DNA of 64,000 nucleotides from Conchocele bisecta. Lineage: Eukaryota; Mollusca; Bivalvia; Lucinida; Thyasiridae. Location of the stretch: the NCBI GenBank assembly GCA_029237695.1, contig CM055273.1:60315968-60379967 (forward strand). Direction: 5' to 3'. Position 1 is the stretch's first letter. Each line of letters opens with the position of its first letter. The notes beneath the pieces are model-generated. The model searched no databases. It saw only the letters and a program-made list of their open reading frames with translations, and had not been told where the DNA came from. Made by a program: the position numbers and the translations under genes. Below are positions 10,902-20,950 of this stretch, piece by piece.

Positions 10902-11029
10902 CTTTTTTTTCTTTTTAAATTGTTAATAATTTTCCTAAAATTAATTAATAAATTGTTTACTGCACCAATATAATTAATTTTATATTTTTAAATTTCTTTA
11001 AAATTAATTATATTAAAATTAATTTTATT
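10902..11029. other. Very AT-rich spacer
   Basis: Runs of T and repeated 'ttaatta/aattaatt' with almost no GC. Together with 10441-10580 it brackets the structured GC-rich island. No gene seen. Confidence 0.4.
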
Positions 11030-11643
11030 TTAAAAAATAATATCACAATGGTGCTGTAACATTTCTTCCGACTTTATCTCCAAGTTTTTCCCTAAATTTA
11101 TCCCAAGCATGGTGGCGCGCGCCTTGATTCTTATATCATTTTTTAATTTTTCATATCTCCCCATTTCTTCCACCACGGATTTCAAACTCTAAATTTGATA
11201 TTTTCTTATCGGCCAACGCTTTGGACACCATAACGTCGATGGTATTTTTCTTCGACCTGGCGAGAACAGATATTCTATCATGTTTTCTACATTTTTTCTC
11301 GAGTTTTCCACCCGACGCCCTAATTACCATACACAACAACCCAGAAACGGCCGACCACCGCACATAAAATCCCCGCTACAGGAACCGTTATAATGGTGGA
11401 TATTAGTTGCAGCTGTCCCCGCCCCACACACACAGAAACACTCGCCAGAGCCGTGCTAGATGCTTCAGCCATGTTTACCGCGCGTATATATTTTTTAGCG
11501 TTTCTTTTTCTATTTGTATATTCTCTAACTAAAATATCCTGCATAGCGACGATATTATTCAACCTAAAATCTGAACTTCTTTCGTTAATTGTACACAGTG
11601 TTGATGGAGTGGTATTGACAATTGGAAGCGTTGATTCGTTCAT
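11030..11643 (-). pseudogene. Virus-derived small hydrophobic protein, two frame disruptions
   Basis: ATG at 11643, 20 nt after the fibre gene's stop. The first part (to ~11350) has an Asn/Thr-rich start, a basic helical stretch (REYTNRKRNAKKY) and a hydrophobic, probably membrane-inserting segment. The frame then shifts: the middle part, with KKCRKHDRISVLARSKKNTI and a helical stretch, is open in a second frame down to about 11180, and the C-terminal part (starting KSVVEEMGRYEKLK) in a third frame to a TAA at 11030-11032. This order of segments matches a small protein family I associate with Polinton/adinto-like elements in cnidarians and molluscs; function unknown. The two shifts could be decay or sequencing error. 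Confidence 0.5.
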
Positions 11644-11663
11644 GATTTTCAATATATTAGTAT

Positions 11664-13349
11664 TTACAAAATAAGTTCAATTAACAATGAGACAATAGTG
11701 GAAGAACTCTCTGGGTCACCGATTTTCGTAACAAAGTTAATAACACTACCTTTGGAAAGTCTAATTCGATCATAACCGGAGAACGAAACCACCGTCGAAC
11801 TATCTCCAGAGATTTTAGTGACTCCAAACCCCCGTTCTTCCCCATCTACTACAATATTTATCGCGACCGCGCCCACAGGTTTACCACTACCATTAACCGA
11901 GCAGACCGCCATTTGGATAACTTCACCTGCGGCTGTCATAGTGTATCCCCCACATTTATTACTCGCTTTGGCACCGAACAAATATTCATAGTGCCCCTCA
12001 ACCAATGGGCCCCGCTTCTCAGCCCAAACTGTTATGGCACGTTTTAGCATTTTCATTGTTCGCACTATTCCGGCAAGCGCACTGTTTGCGTTATATGCCT
12101 CAGTACGAATATTATAAGAGGCCTCCTCAAGAGTTTTGGTCGCGGCTATACGATCATGTTTCAGTTTATCGGAAACTTCGGTTATCTTTCCGTCTAGTTC
12201 GGTAAGTGCCGCTTCTCTACTGAGAGAGTCCTCTAAGCGCAACGCATCATAAGCCTCCGTAATGGTCGCCTGGTGGCCTTTTAGGGCTTTCTCAACACCC
12301 GACCGGGACTCTTTTTGAAATTCGGTTATTTTCCCGTCCAGTTCAGCAACCGCCGCTTCTCTGATGAGAGAGTCCTCTGAGCGCAACACCGTATAAACCT
12401 CCGTAAGGTCCGCCTGGTGGTCTTCTCGGGCTTTCTCAATACCCGTTCGTACCCCCTCAACCCCCAACCGGGCCTCTTTTCGAAATTTGGTTATTTTTTC
12501 ATCTAGTTCGGTAAGTGCCGCTTCTCTGTTGAGAGAGTCCTCTGAGCGCAACGCCCCATAAGCCCCCGCAATGGCCTCCTTGTGGTCTTCTCGGACCCCC
12601 TCAACCCCCGACATGGTCTCTTTCAGAAATTCGGCTATTTTCCCGTCTTGTTCAGTAAGTGTAGCTTCTCTGTTGAGAGAGTCCTCTAAGCGCAACGCAT
12701 CATAAGCCTCCGCAAGGGCCTCCGCAAGGTTCGACTGGTGGTCTTCTCGGACTTTATCAATACCCGACCGGGTCTCTTTTCGAAATTTGGTTATTTTTTT
12801 ATCTAGTTCGGCAACCGCCGCTTCTCTAACGAGAGAGTCCTCTGAGCGCAACACCTCATAAGCCTCCGTAAGGTCCGCCTGGTGGTCTTCTCGGGCTTTC
12901 TCAATACCCGACGTGGCCTCTTTTCGAAATTTGGTTATTTTTTTATCTAGTTCGGTAAGTGCCGCATCTCTAATGAGAGAGTCCTCTAAGCGCAACGTAT
13001 CATAACCCTCCGTAAGGGCCGCCTGGTGGTCTTCTCGGACTTTATCAATATCCGACCTGCTCTCTTTTCGAAATTTCGTTATTTTTTTACCTAGTTCGTT
13101 TAGTTTCTCTGATGAGAGAGTCCTCTGAGCGCAACACCTCATAAGCCGCCTGATCTTCTCAATATCCATTCGGACTCCCTCAATTTGTGCAGTCGCCGTC
13201 AGCACTTCTACTCTAACATCTGATATACTCCTGTGAATCCCGTTTGTGACCTTCGATATAGTTATATTTATCAAGGCCTTGGTTTTTCCAGTAGTTAAAA
13301 AGTCGCCCTCTGTCGGGATGAATCCACCTTCTGCCGGTTCCAAATTCAT
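11664..13349 (-). CDS. Fibre-like protein with coiled-coil repeat shaft
   Basis: 561 residues from ATG 13349 (a GTG lies 4 codons upstream). N-terminal ~70 residues without repeats; then six near-identical units of ~48 residues plus a partial seventh, each with ELDKKITKFRKE-like, REDHQA-like and LRxEDSLxREA-like blocks, clearly coiled-coil; units 3 and 5 carry small insertions. The C-terminal ~100 residues (starting near KCGGYTMTAAGEV, ending STIVSLLIELIL) are beta-rich and resemble head domains at the end of fibre-type proteins in virus-derived elements. Likely a trimeric attachment fibre of a Polinton/adintovirus-like element. Intact frame. Neighbours are minus-strand genes with 20- and 86-nt gaps. 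Family call from memory of similar cnidarian/mollusc proteins, not a search. Confidence 0.6.
   Translation of the reverse strand: MNLEPAEGGFIPTEGDFLTTGKTKALINITISKVTNGIHRSISDVRVEVLTATAQIEGVRMDIEKIRRLMRCCAQRTLSSEKLNELGKKITKFRKESRSDIDKVREDHQAALTEGYDTLRLEDSLIRDAALTELDKKITKFRKEATSGIEKAREDHQADLTEAYEVLRSEDSLVREAAVAELDKKITKFRKETRSGIDKVREDHQSNLAEALAEAYDALRLEDSLNREATLTEQDGKIAEFLKETMSGVEGVREDHKEAIAGAYGALRSEDSLNREAALTELDEKITKFRKEARLGVEGVRTGIEKAREDHQADLTEVYTVLRSEDSLIREAAVAELDGKITEFQKESRSGVEKALKGHQATITEAYDALRLEDSLSREAALTELDGKITEVSDKLKHDRIAATKTLEEASYNIRTEAYNANSALAGIVRTMKMLKRAITVWAEKRGPLVEGHYEYLFGAKASNKCGGYTMTAAGEVIQMAVCSVNGSGKPVGAVAINIVVDGEERGFGVTKISGDSSTVVSFSGYDRIRLSKGSVINFVTKIGDPESSSTIVSLLIELIL
12176..13130 (-). 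repeat. ~144-bp tandem repeats coding the fibre shaft
   Basis: Six to seven in-frame units with high DNA identity, marked by recurring 'gagagagtcctct' (7 times) and 'ggtcttctcgg'. One unit is longer by about 4 codons and one by 7 (a heptad). Length variation by unequal recombination is expected. Confidence 0.75.
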
Positions 13350-13435
13350 TGAATTTGTCACCCAATCGGAAGAACTACCTGGTCCGTATATATACTCATA
13401 ATTAATAAATATAAATATTGGGCACCTATACTCAA

Positions 13436-13936
13436 TTAGAAATTTCGAGAACTACCGAAATAAAGGTCGGGTAATCGATTTTTCAACTTTCTCGCTTGAT
13501 CATCGAGAATAAAAGAAATCGTAAATTCGTGGATATGTCCCGATTCCAAAACTTTCATCTCGGGGTGTGGGAAGTCTAAGGTCACAGTCTCACCATAGAA
13601 ACAGTCGCTGGCTTGCACGGTTTTCAGTAATGTGCTGGGAGTGCCGTCTACCGTGTTGTACGATGTGTTCACCCGATCCAGGTGCACCCTGAGAGTTTTC
13701 GTGAAGGCGAAGTCCACCGGGTTATCACCGACGTACTCACCCGGGGTAAACACTCCTTTGTTTGAGGAGTATGTCTCTCTAAAACCGAGTTGAATACCCA
13801 ACCCCGGGGAGACCACTACCTTATTATCAGTGCTGATAGTCATTGTTGCGAGCCCGGTAGCATTCGATACTGTGAGGTTGATTATACCGTCAAGCTCTGA
13901 GTTGACAAAATCTTTGAGCTGTCTTATTCCCCACAG
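13436..13936 (-). CDS. Virus-derived structural-type protein, 5' end in gap
   Basis: The frame is open from the gap edge (13936) to a stop at 13436, 166 codons; the first ATG inside is at 13843, but the 31 codons before it are open and look coding (start LWGIRQLKDFVNSELDG), so the true start is in the gap. Visible blocks: 'VVVSPGLGIQLGF', 'TLRVHLDRVN', 'GTPSTLLKTVQ' and a C-terminal 'HEFTISFILDDQARKL'. The order LGF - hydrophobic strand - 'G..S.LL..V' - FT.SF.L.D is one I associate with a protein repeatedly found in Polinton/adinto-like elements of cnidarians and molluscs, possibly a minor virion protein. Beta-rich, no membrane segment. The role is inferred. Confidence 0.5.
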   Translation of the reverse strand: MWGIRQLKDFVNSELDGIINLTVSNATGLATMTISTDNKVVVSPGLGIQLGFRETYSSNKGVFTPGEYVGDNPVDFAFTKTLRVHLDRVNTSYNTVDGTPSTLLKTVQASDCFYGETVTLDFPHPEMKVLESGHIHEFTISFILDDQARKLKNRLPDLYFGSSRNF

Positions 13937-14436
13937 NNNNNNNNNNNNNNNNNNNNNNNNNNNNNNNNNNNNNNNNNNNNNNNNNNNNNNNNNNNNNNNN
14001 NNNNNNNNNNNNNNNNNNNNNNNNNNNNNNNNNNNNNNNNNNNNNNNNNNNNNNNNNNNNNNNNNNNNNNNNNNNNNNNNNNNNNNNNNNNNNNNNNNNN
14101 NNNNNNNNNNNNNNNNNNNNNNNNNNNNNNNNNNNNNNNNNNNNNNNNNNNNNNNNNNNNNNNNNNNNNNNNNNNNNNNNNNNNNNNNNNNNNNNNNNNN
14201 NNNNNNNNNNNNNNNNNNNNNNNNNNNNNNNNNNNNNNNNNNNNNNNNNNNNNNNNNNNNNNNNNNNNNNNNNNNNNNNNNNNNNNNNNNNNNNNNNNNN
14301 NNNNNNNNNNNNNNNNNNNNNNNNNNNNNNNNNNNNNNNNNNNNNNNNNNNNNNNNNNNNNNNNNNNNNNNNNNNNNNNNNNNNNNNNNNNNNNNNNNNN
14401 NNNNNNNNNNNNNNNNNNNNNNNNNNNNNNNNNNNN
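13937..14436. other. Assembly gap (500 N)
   Basis: Exactly 500 N, a conventional unknown-length gap. It truncates the virus-derived gene on its left; the element's remaining genes may be missing here. Confidence 0.99.
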
Positions 14437-14800
14437 AAAACCGACATATTTTACAGTTTGGTGTAATATAATTTATAGGAATCCGTTCTCCTGGCTTTTT
14501 TTAGCTACATTACTAGTTTGAGTTCGTTGTCAAACGGCAGAACAGGTGAAACTGGCTGATGGCTGGAACACACAAAGATGGCCGACTTGGCCACCCCATG
14601 TGCCGTATAGGATACAGTAACGAGGCACTGTTCACATATATGTTATACATATATTCCATCACATTTACGAAGCAATTATCTTTGGATCAAACGATGAACA
14701 GGTATACAGTTGGTCCTTAAGTACCATCACCAAAGGAGGCCAGACAGCTGTGACAGTCACAGCTCTGTTGTTCCATCCATGAACTTTGTATCATTGGTAT
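14437..14800 (+). other. Unassigned spacer with possible exon remnants
   Basis: Two short stretches look more protein-like than their surroundings: one starting AGTHKDGRLGHPMCRIGYS (about 14562-14727) and one in another frame, IFGSNDEQVYSWSLSTITK, ending at a TGA near 14780. The second resembles a WD-type blade. No clear splice sites join them. May be a pseudogene fragment or chance. Confidence 0.2.
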
Positions 14801-15992
14801 TTAACCCTTTGAACACAACAAACCTCTACAACGGTGTTTGCAAACAGTGTAGATCCAGATGAGCCGGCTCGTTACGAGTCGTCTCATGAGGATCTACACT
14901 TTTTGTAGGTAATTTTCATACATGGACTCGTCTGAAAATCATTTTGTGATGTTCAATTGGTCTGAAAATAAATACCGGTTATCAAAATCAGCAGGAGATT
15001 TGGAGATAGCTGGTATCTACATGTTTTTGCTATATATCTCAACTAAAGTACAGGCAGGAAGACAATTCAATTACCAAGTTGTCAGTCTTTCGTGTGACAC
15101 ACATTTTGATCATGGTCTATGAATGTGTGAAGTTTCATGAACATATTTCCAGAGGATATTCATGTTATGATCTGAACAAAAAAGTGTCTGTGGCGGGCAC
15201 GGCGGTGACAGAACTGGGATATAATTGTAGGATCAATTTCTCAACCCATTTCACGCTGAAGATCCACAAATTTTATGACAAAAACTTGTAACCCTTTCAC
15301 CCCTGTGTAACTGACATGGACTATTTCATGTTAAGGGTACATGCCCACTCAGTAGGCACAAACAGTTCTTTCTAAGAATTAAATAAGTGTATAATTGTGT
15401 CAATATTCCACCAGTTCTAAAAATTACAAGTGCCCGCTATACAGATATAATTAATCATTTAGTTATATTTATTTTACTGATAGTGACTCGCAATGGTATC
15501 AGGCTATTTTCATATGCAAATGAGGCATGATATTTTTTAATTATTTATACTAATTAAATGTCACCTGAAAAATATTTTTGACAGATTATAAAGTAGGATC
15601 GTTGCACATCAAAAAATAAATACAGATAATAAATAGTAATGTCCGTTAACATTTTAAAGAAACACGGTTATTGCCCCTGATATCAGTGTGAAAATTTACG
15701 TCTCATATAAAATGTATAATAATTCCAATCAATACGTGGTGTAATGATGAATTAATGTTTATTTTGCCTGATATTAAGAACATTTTGTGACTATTGAGTG
15801 AGCATGTAACCTTTAAGTTTGAGACTTCCAATATGCAGAAAGGGGGTCATTTTGTAAAAATTGAAAAAAATATCCATAACTGATGCAGATCTTGAAAAGA
15901 CGGCTATCATGATTTTTGAGCCAGCTCATCTTGATCTACATTGTTTGCAAATACATGTAGTAGGAAAGAGGTCTCTAGTGTTGAAAGGGTTA
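14801..15992. mobile_element. TTAA palindromic element (family D), interrupted
   Basis: Left end 'ttaaccctttgaacac...acctct' and right end 'gaggtctctagtgttgaaag' + 'ggttaa' are inverted copies; both sides carry 'gtttgcaaa', 'gatgagccggctc' / 'gagccagctcatc'. Non-coding. A family E element (15333-15814) sits inside. Confidence 0.6.
15333..15814. mobile_element. TTAA-bounded MITE family E (nested)
   Basis: Left end 'gtacatgcccactcagtagg', right end 'gagtgagcatgtaaccttta'. Internal sequence closely matches 2938-3440 and 26304-26816, including 'tcatatgcaaatgaggcatg'. Inserted in the family D element above. Confidence 0.65.
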
Positions 15993-16381
15993 ATATTGTC
16001 TTTATTTCTACTCTAACGTATATGTTGTTGCCACTCATTTGAATTGTCTCAACGAGACGATTCAAATGAGTGGTAACAACGCATACTTTCATGAAGAAAT
16101 AAAAAAAAGAAGATAAGACTGGGTTGAGCATTTTGATACCTATGTATGTATCTGTATTCCGCATGAATGGGTTAACCATTTCAACCCTACAGGCCAGAAA
16201 GCAAACATGTGCAAACACTAGCTGAGATCCAGATGAGCCGGCTCATAATGAGCAGTCTCATCAGAATTTGTGACTACATGTATTACCAGTAATCACCTTG
16301 TCATTAATTTTGTCATTTATGAAATAGTCCAAAAATTAGTATGACAAAACCGATGTAGGACCTCCAGGGTTGAAAGGGTAA
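15990..16381. mobile_element. Two adjoining TTAA-type palindromic elements
   Basis: 15990-16174 has the hairpin 'ccactcatttgaa...ttcaaatgagtgg' (also at 24.15 and 37.5 kb) and ends 'gaatgggttaa'. 16171-16381 begins 'ttaaccatttcaaccc' and ends 'ggttgaaagggtaa'. They share a border TTAA. Non-coding. Confidence 0.5.
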
Positions 16382-16550
16382 ATGACTAATCTCTCTTTGA
16401 GTCAGACAGCAATTGGGTACATAAACAAACAAAAATTTAGTAACAATTAAACGTTGAGGAGTTTTTTCATGTAGCTTAGTGCATTTGCTAAACTAGATTG
16501 GGCAGTAAACGAGGCTTACAGAATGCCTCCCGCGTGGGCCCAGGTACCCC

Positions 16551-18012
16551 TAAAATATGTAAAAATTTCCAAGTGTGTGGGCTTGTGACCTTGACTCTGG
16601 GATTAGCGGGAGCGGCATGAACGTGAATTTGTCACAGGGTGGTAGAGGTCCATTGGAGCAATGAGTGTGTGAAATGTGAAGCAGATCCGAGCAAGGAAAT
16701 AGAAGTTATAACCGATTTCTCTGATCATATGTTAAGTTTTGTAAAGAGACTACCGTATAACCTCGAATTAACGCCCCAGGGGCATTACATTTTACAAAAG
16801 GGGGGCGTTTATTAGCCACTAAAAAAAAAAGAAAAAAAAAAAACTTACCAAGGACCACCACAATTTCAAACACAAATAAGGATTTAAGGATTATTTGTGT
16901 TTGAAATTGGCGGTCCTTGGTAAAAAAAAAATTTAAATTTGGAGGGGGGGGGGCGTTTATTAGGAGGGGGGGCATTAATTCGAGGTTATACGGTAAGTAT
17001 GTGACGTTGACCTCGAGATCAGCGGTAATTTGTCACAGCATATGAAATATTAAGAATTTTCAATGAAAGAAATAGAAGTTACAACATATTTCTCTGATGT
17101 TAAGTTTTGTAAAGAGACTAAGTATTTGACCTTGACCTTGGGATCAGCGGGGGTTGGACAGTCGTAGATTTGTCACATCATGATAGTACAACCTTAGAGG
17201 AATGCACAAGTGAAATAAGGACAATTTTCAATGAAGGAAATAGAAGTTATAACTTATTTCTCTGATGTTAAAGTTTTGTAAAGAGACTAAGTATTTGACC
17301 TTGACATTGGGATCAGCGGAGGTTGGACGGTCGTGGATTTGGCACAACATGGTAGTAGAGCCTTACAGGAATGCATGTGTGAAATATTAAGCATTTTAGA
17401 TGAAGGAAATAGAAGTTAGAACAATATTTATCTGATGTTAAGTTTTGTAAAGAGACTAAGTATTTGACCTCGACCTTGGGATCAGCGGGGGTTGGACGGT
17501 CGTGGATTTGGCACAGCATGGTAGTAGAGCGTTACAGGAATGCATGTGTGAAATATTAAGCATTTTAGATGAAGGAAATAGAACTTATAACAATATTTCT
17601 CTGATGTTAAGTTTTGTAGTCTAAGTATTTGACCTTGACCTTGGAATCTGCGGGGGTTGGACGGTCGTGGATTTGGCACAGCATGGTAGTAGAGCCTTAC
17701 AGGAATGCATGTGTGAAATATTAAGCATTTTAGATGAAGGAAATAGAAGTTATAACAATATTTCTCTGATGTTAAGTTTACGGACTAAGTATTTGACCTT
17801 GACCTTGGGATCTGCGGGGGTTGGACGGTCGTGGATTTGGCACAGCATGGTAGTAGAGCCTTACAGGAATGCATGTGTGAAATATCAAGCATTTTAGATG
17901 AAGGAAATAGAAGTTATAACAATATTTCTCTGATGTTAAGTTTACGGACGCACGGACGGACAGACAACCTGACTCCAGTAAACCCCCCCACAACTCGTTG
18001 CGGGGTGTATAA
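16551..18012. repeat. Tandem array, ~155-165-bp units, with terminal hairpin
   Basis: About eight units with 'gtatttgaccttgacctt', 'ggttggacggtcgtgg', 'aggaatgcatgtgtgaaat' and 'tctctgatgttaagttt'. It ends in 'cggacgcacggacggacaga' and a hairpin around 'aaccccccc...gcggggtgtat'. It is the core and tail of a Helentron/pearl-like element; no clear head. A separate palindromic MITE (16750-16996) is inserted in it. Open frames in the array are repeat artefacts. Confidence 0.6.
16750..16996. mobile_element. Palindromic MITE ('accgtataacctcgaatta' ends)
   Basis: Ends 'accgtataacctcgaatta' and 'taattcgaggttatacggt' are perfect inverses; the arms (ggcgtttatta, ccaaggacc) pair along the whole length with poly-A/poly-T loops. 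It interrupts the tandem array. Confidence 0.75.
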
Positions 18013-18037
18013 AAACATCCAACAAGACTGTATACCA

Positions 18038-18246
18038 TTTCAACACTACATACCTCTATAGCAATGTTTGTAAACAGTGTATTCCAGATGAGGTGAGACT
18101 CGTTTCGTAATTTTTCTATTTTCGATAAAAAACAACAATCACTTTTATAAATGAACTAGTTTGAAAATTATTTTGTGATGATTGGATTGGTCGGAAAATT
18201 AAGATATCACAGTCAATTCCAGTTACTTAGAGGTGAAAGTGTTATA
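18038..18246. mobile_element. TTAA-type palindromic element, degraded
   Basis: 'accatttcaacactacatac' at the left and 'agaggtgaaagtgttataat' at the right match family D ends with changes; a 'gatgaggtgagactcgtt' core remains. Confidence 0.4.
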
Positions 18247-18361
18247 ATATCAGGATGTGAAAGGAACACTCATTCGCCAAAGGAAAACAGCAGTAGATTC
18301 AATACAGTATGTATTGTCTCATTCTACTCCCGACGACACATACATGTACCACTGTGCATCG

Positions 18362-19083
18362 AATGATTGATTGGTGTTTAGTGGCCTATCAACAGCTAAG
18401 GTAATTTAAGGCCGTGCCAACGGGTTCGATCCAACATGTAACCCGATGCTTTGCGGGGGAAAATCCTATATGATTACAAATAATCGTAATACATGTACTC
18501 ACATAAGGGGTATAACCAGATTCAGCGGTCACATACAAAAATGCCAGATGTATGCGAGGGCCAAACCAGGCCTCCGGTTGGGATTCCGGTAAGGATGAAC
18601 CCCAATTGTTAAAGTACCCATCACATGCTCCCACCTGCCACCCACACTGTGCATTGAATGTTTGTTTGTTTGTTTGTTTATTGGTGTTTAACGGCCTATC
18701 CACAGCTAAGGTCATGTAAGGCCGGGCAAACAGGTTCGATCCCGTTTTAACCTGCTGCATTGGGGGGAAAATCCCAAAATCAGAACGGAATATTTACATC
18801 GAGATACAACATATTCAGCCCTGAAATTGAAATATCCTGACCTGGTGCCAGGTCCATACCGCACCAAAGTCACTTGGCCCCTTCCCCTATTTAAAAGTAA
18901 TACCGGTAGGATTACTCTTATAAGGGGTATAACCAGATTCAACTGTCACATACAAAATGCCAAAGACGTATGTGAGGGCCAAACCAGGTCTCCAGTCGGG
19001 ATTCTGGTAAGGATGAACCCCGATCGTTAAATTACCCATCGCATGCTCCCACCTGCCACCCACGTGCATTGAATGACATAGCA
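18362..19083. mobile_element. Two tandem SINE-like family S copies
   Basis: Copies at about 18362-18652 and 18655-19083, each with 'ggtgttta', 'cggcctatc', 'gggttcgatcc / ggttcgatccc', 'gagggccaaaccagg' and 'ggtaaggatgaacccc', ending near 'cccacctgccaccca'. The second is preceded by (gttt)n. Non-coding. Confidence 0.6.
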
Positions 19084-19193
19084 GCATGTGGCTACTCTAA
19101 TGTTGTCACCAATCTGTTTGGAAATTAGTGTATAGGCTGAATATAAAACAGAATGCTGTAGTGTAGACAAATCTATTTATTTAATGGTGTTTA

Positions 19194-19419
19194 ACCCTTT
19201 CCCTGATAGAAACGACTTTTCACGCCTCTGCAGAAGATGTCTTTTGAAAACATTGTGGGAAAAGGAGAAATTGCTTGTAACAAGCAATTTCTCCTTTTCC
19301 CACAATGTTTTCTACTCTATCAGATAATTTAACCATCATTTGACCCAGCATTTGATTCTTTTATTCAGATGTTTTGGATTTGGAAGAGCCGAAATATCGC
19401 AAAACAGGGAAAGGGTTAA
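19194..19419. mobile_element. TTAA palindromic element with clear TTAA target
   Basis: Ends 'ttaaccctttccctg' and 'cagggaaagggttaa'; centre is the hairpin 'gagaaattgcttg/caagcaatttctc'. It sits in the SINE-like sequence gtgTTTAAtggc, with TTAA present at both borders, the signature of piggyBac-type insertion. Confidence 0.75.
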
Positions 19420-19611
19420 TGGCTTGTCAATAGCTAAGGTCATTTTAGGCAGGGTAAACAGGGTCAAATCACATACAATTGTATTTCACCTGTAAGGATG
19501 AGGGGAAAATCCCAAAATCAGAACTGAATATTTACATTGAAAAAAAATAAAATTATATTCAGCCCTGAAATTAGAAAATCCTAATCTGGTCCCAGGTTTT
19601 CATCACACCAG

Positions 19612-20750
19612 TAGCTGATTTCACCAACATTGCAAAGTATACTTATCTAGAATAGTATACTTTGAGGGAGAAATTTTCAATTTTAGGATAAATTTATTAA
19701 TTTTTATTATACTGAATTTATTACATTATCACAGCCAAAATTGTATTACATTATCACAGCCATTATTTTGGCTGTGATAATGTAATAAATTCAGTATAAT
19801 AATTTTGCATACTTTTAATCATCAAATATATGCAGTAGTTAGTTCTATATGACATAATGTATTTCGGGAAAAATGATTACTCCCTCAAAGAATACTTATC
19901 TAACAAAGTATATTTTGAGAGAGTAAGCATTTATTTTTCCCGAAATGCATTATTTCATATGATTAAAAGTATGCAGAATTATCATACTGAATTTATTACA
20001 TTATCACAGCCAAAATGGCTGTGATAATGTAATAAATTTAGTACAATAAAAATTAATAAATTTATCCTTAAATTGAAAATTTCTCCCTCAAAGTATATGA
20101 TGGTGGGTCTAGTTTTCGGGGTATTAACAATTTCATCAACTACCGATTTTTATAAAACAGAACATACGAGCTAAATTGTCAGTTCAATAGAATGATAAAT
20201 ATTTCTTTCAATGTTTCTTGCCTTCAAAATAAGATTGTTGTTTTATTAAAATTCGCGTGAGCGCGTTTAGCAACACACGAGTCAGCCATCTTGAATATTG
20301 ACTTATGGTTGGAGTTTTCGGGGTATGTTCTGAAAGTGTCAATACATTTGCTAATTCGTCCCGAGTTTTCATTTGATGTTATATCATCTCGCAGATGAAT
20401 GAGGCACAGTGAAGGAAAACTTGAAACTTTTCTATTGATTATGATTTTAACAATATTAAAGAGCAGATTAATGGCGGACGCAAAAAATCACGAAAATCAC
20501 GGTAGGTTCGTGAACAAAATGACCTAAATGGCAAAAATTACCAGTATTTAGTCCAAACACTGGATTTGGTGGCATTTTTAAGAACTTAATATAGGTAATG
20601 TCATGCTTATTTTAATCATCGGACGTAAAGCACATCGCGGCTGCACACATGTCAAAAAAATAAAAAATATGTGAATACCCCGAAAACTCCGACTACCCCG
20701 AAAACTGGCGTTATGTCCATACTTTGCAATGTTGGTGAAATAGGCCACAG
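19612..20750. mobile_element. MITE family C, enlarged and interrupted
   Basis: Left end 'gtagctgatttcaccaac', right end 'gttggtgaaataggccac'. Contains two 'attatcacagcc' hairpin centres (about 19725-19800 and 19995-20045), suggesting a second partial copy inside, and is further split by a ~600-bp TIR element (20105-20712). Confidence 0.65.
20105..20712. mobile_element. TIR element ('agttttcggggta' ends), nested
   Basis: Left 'ctagttttcggggtatt', right 'actaccccgaaaactgg' are inverted ends; internal second copies of 'gttttcggggta' (20312) and 'taccccgaaaact' (20676) also face each other. No coding frame. It interrupts the right arm of the family C MITE. Confidence 0.6.
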
Positions 20751-20950
20751 GGATATTTGGATTTCGGTAAGGATGAACCTCATCATTAAATTACCCTTCG
20801 CATGTTCCCAACCACCCACCCGTGCGCTGTAGTCAAAATAGAATATATTGTGCCCAATGTTACTGGAGTTTTTTTTACACATTCTTTGCTATATCTGCTA
20901 CGCATTACAAGAGGTGAAACTGACTGCATGATTAATATGGACATAGTAAG

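Larger units (their letters stand above)
19165..20850. mobile_element. SINE-like family S copy broken by two insertions
   Basis: The head 'aatggtgttta' is separated from 'aatggcttgtcaatagctaa' by a TTAA element (19194-19419). The body up to 'cacacca' (19611) is separated from 'tttcggtaaggatgaacctc' (20762) by a family C MITE. The 3' end is 'acccacccgtgcgctgtag'. Joining the flanks reproduces the order of motifs in intact copies. Confidence 0.65.

Noticed and set aside
13830..14471. Long frames across 13.8-14.5 kb
   Set aside because: Made almost wholly of N; only the real codons left of the gap (13436-13936, minus) were kept.
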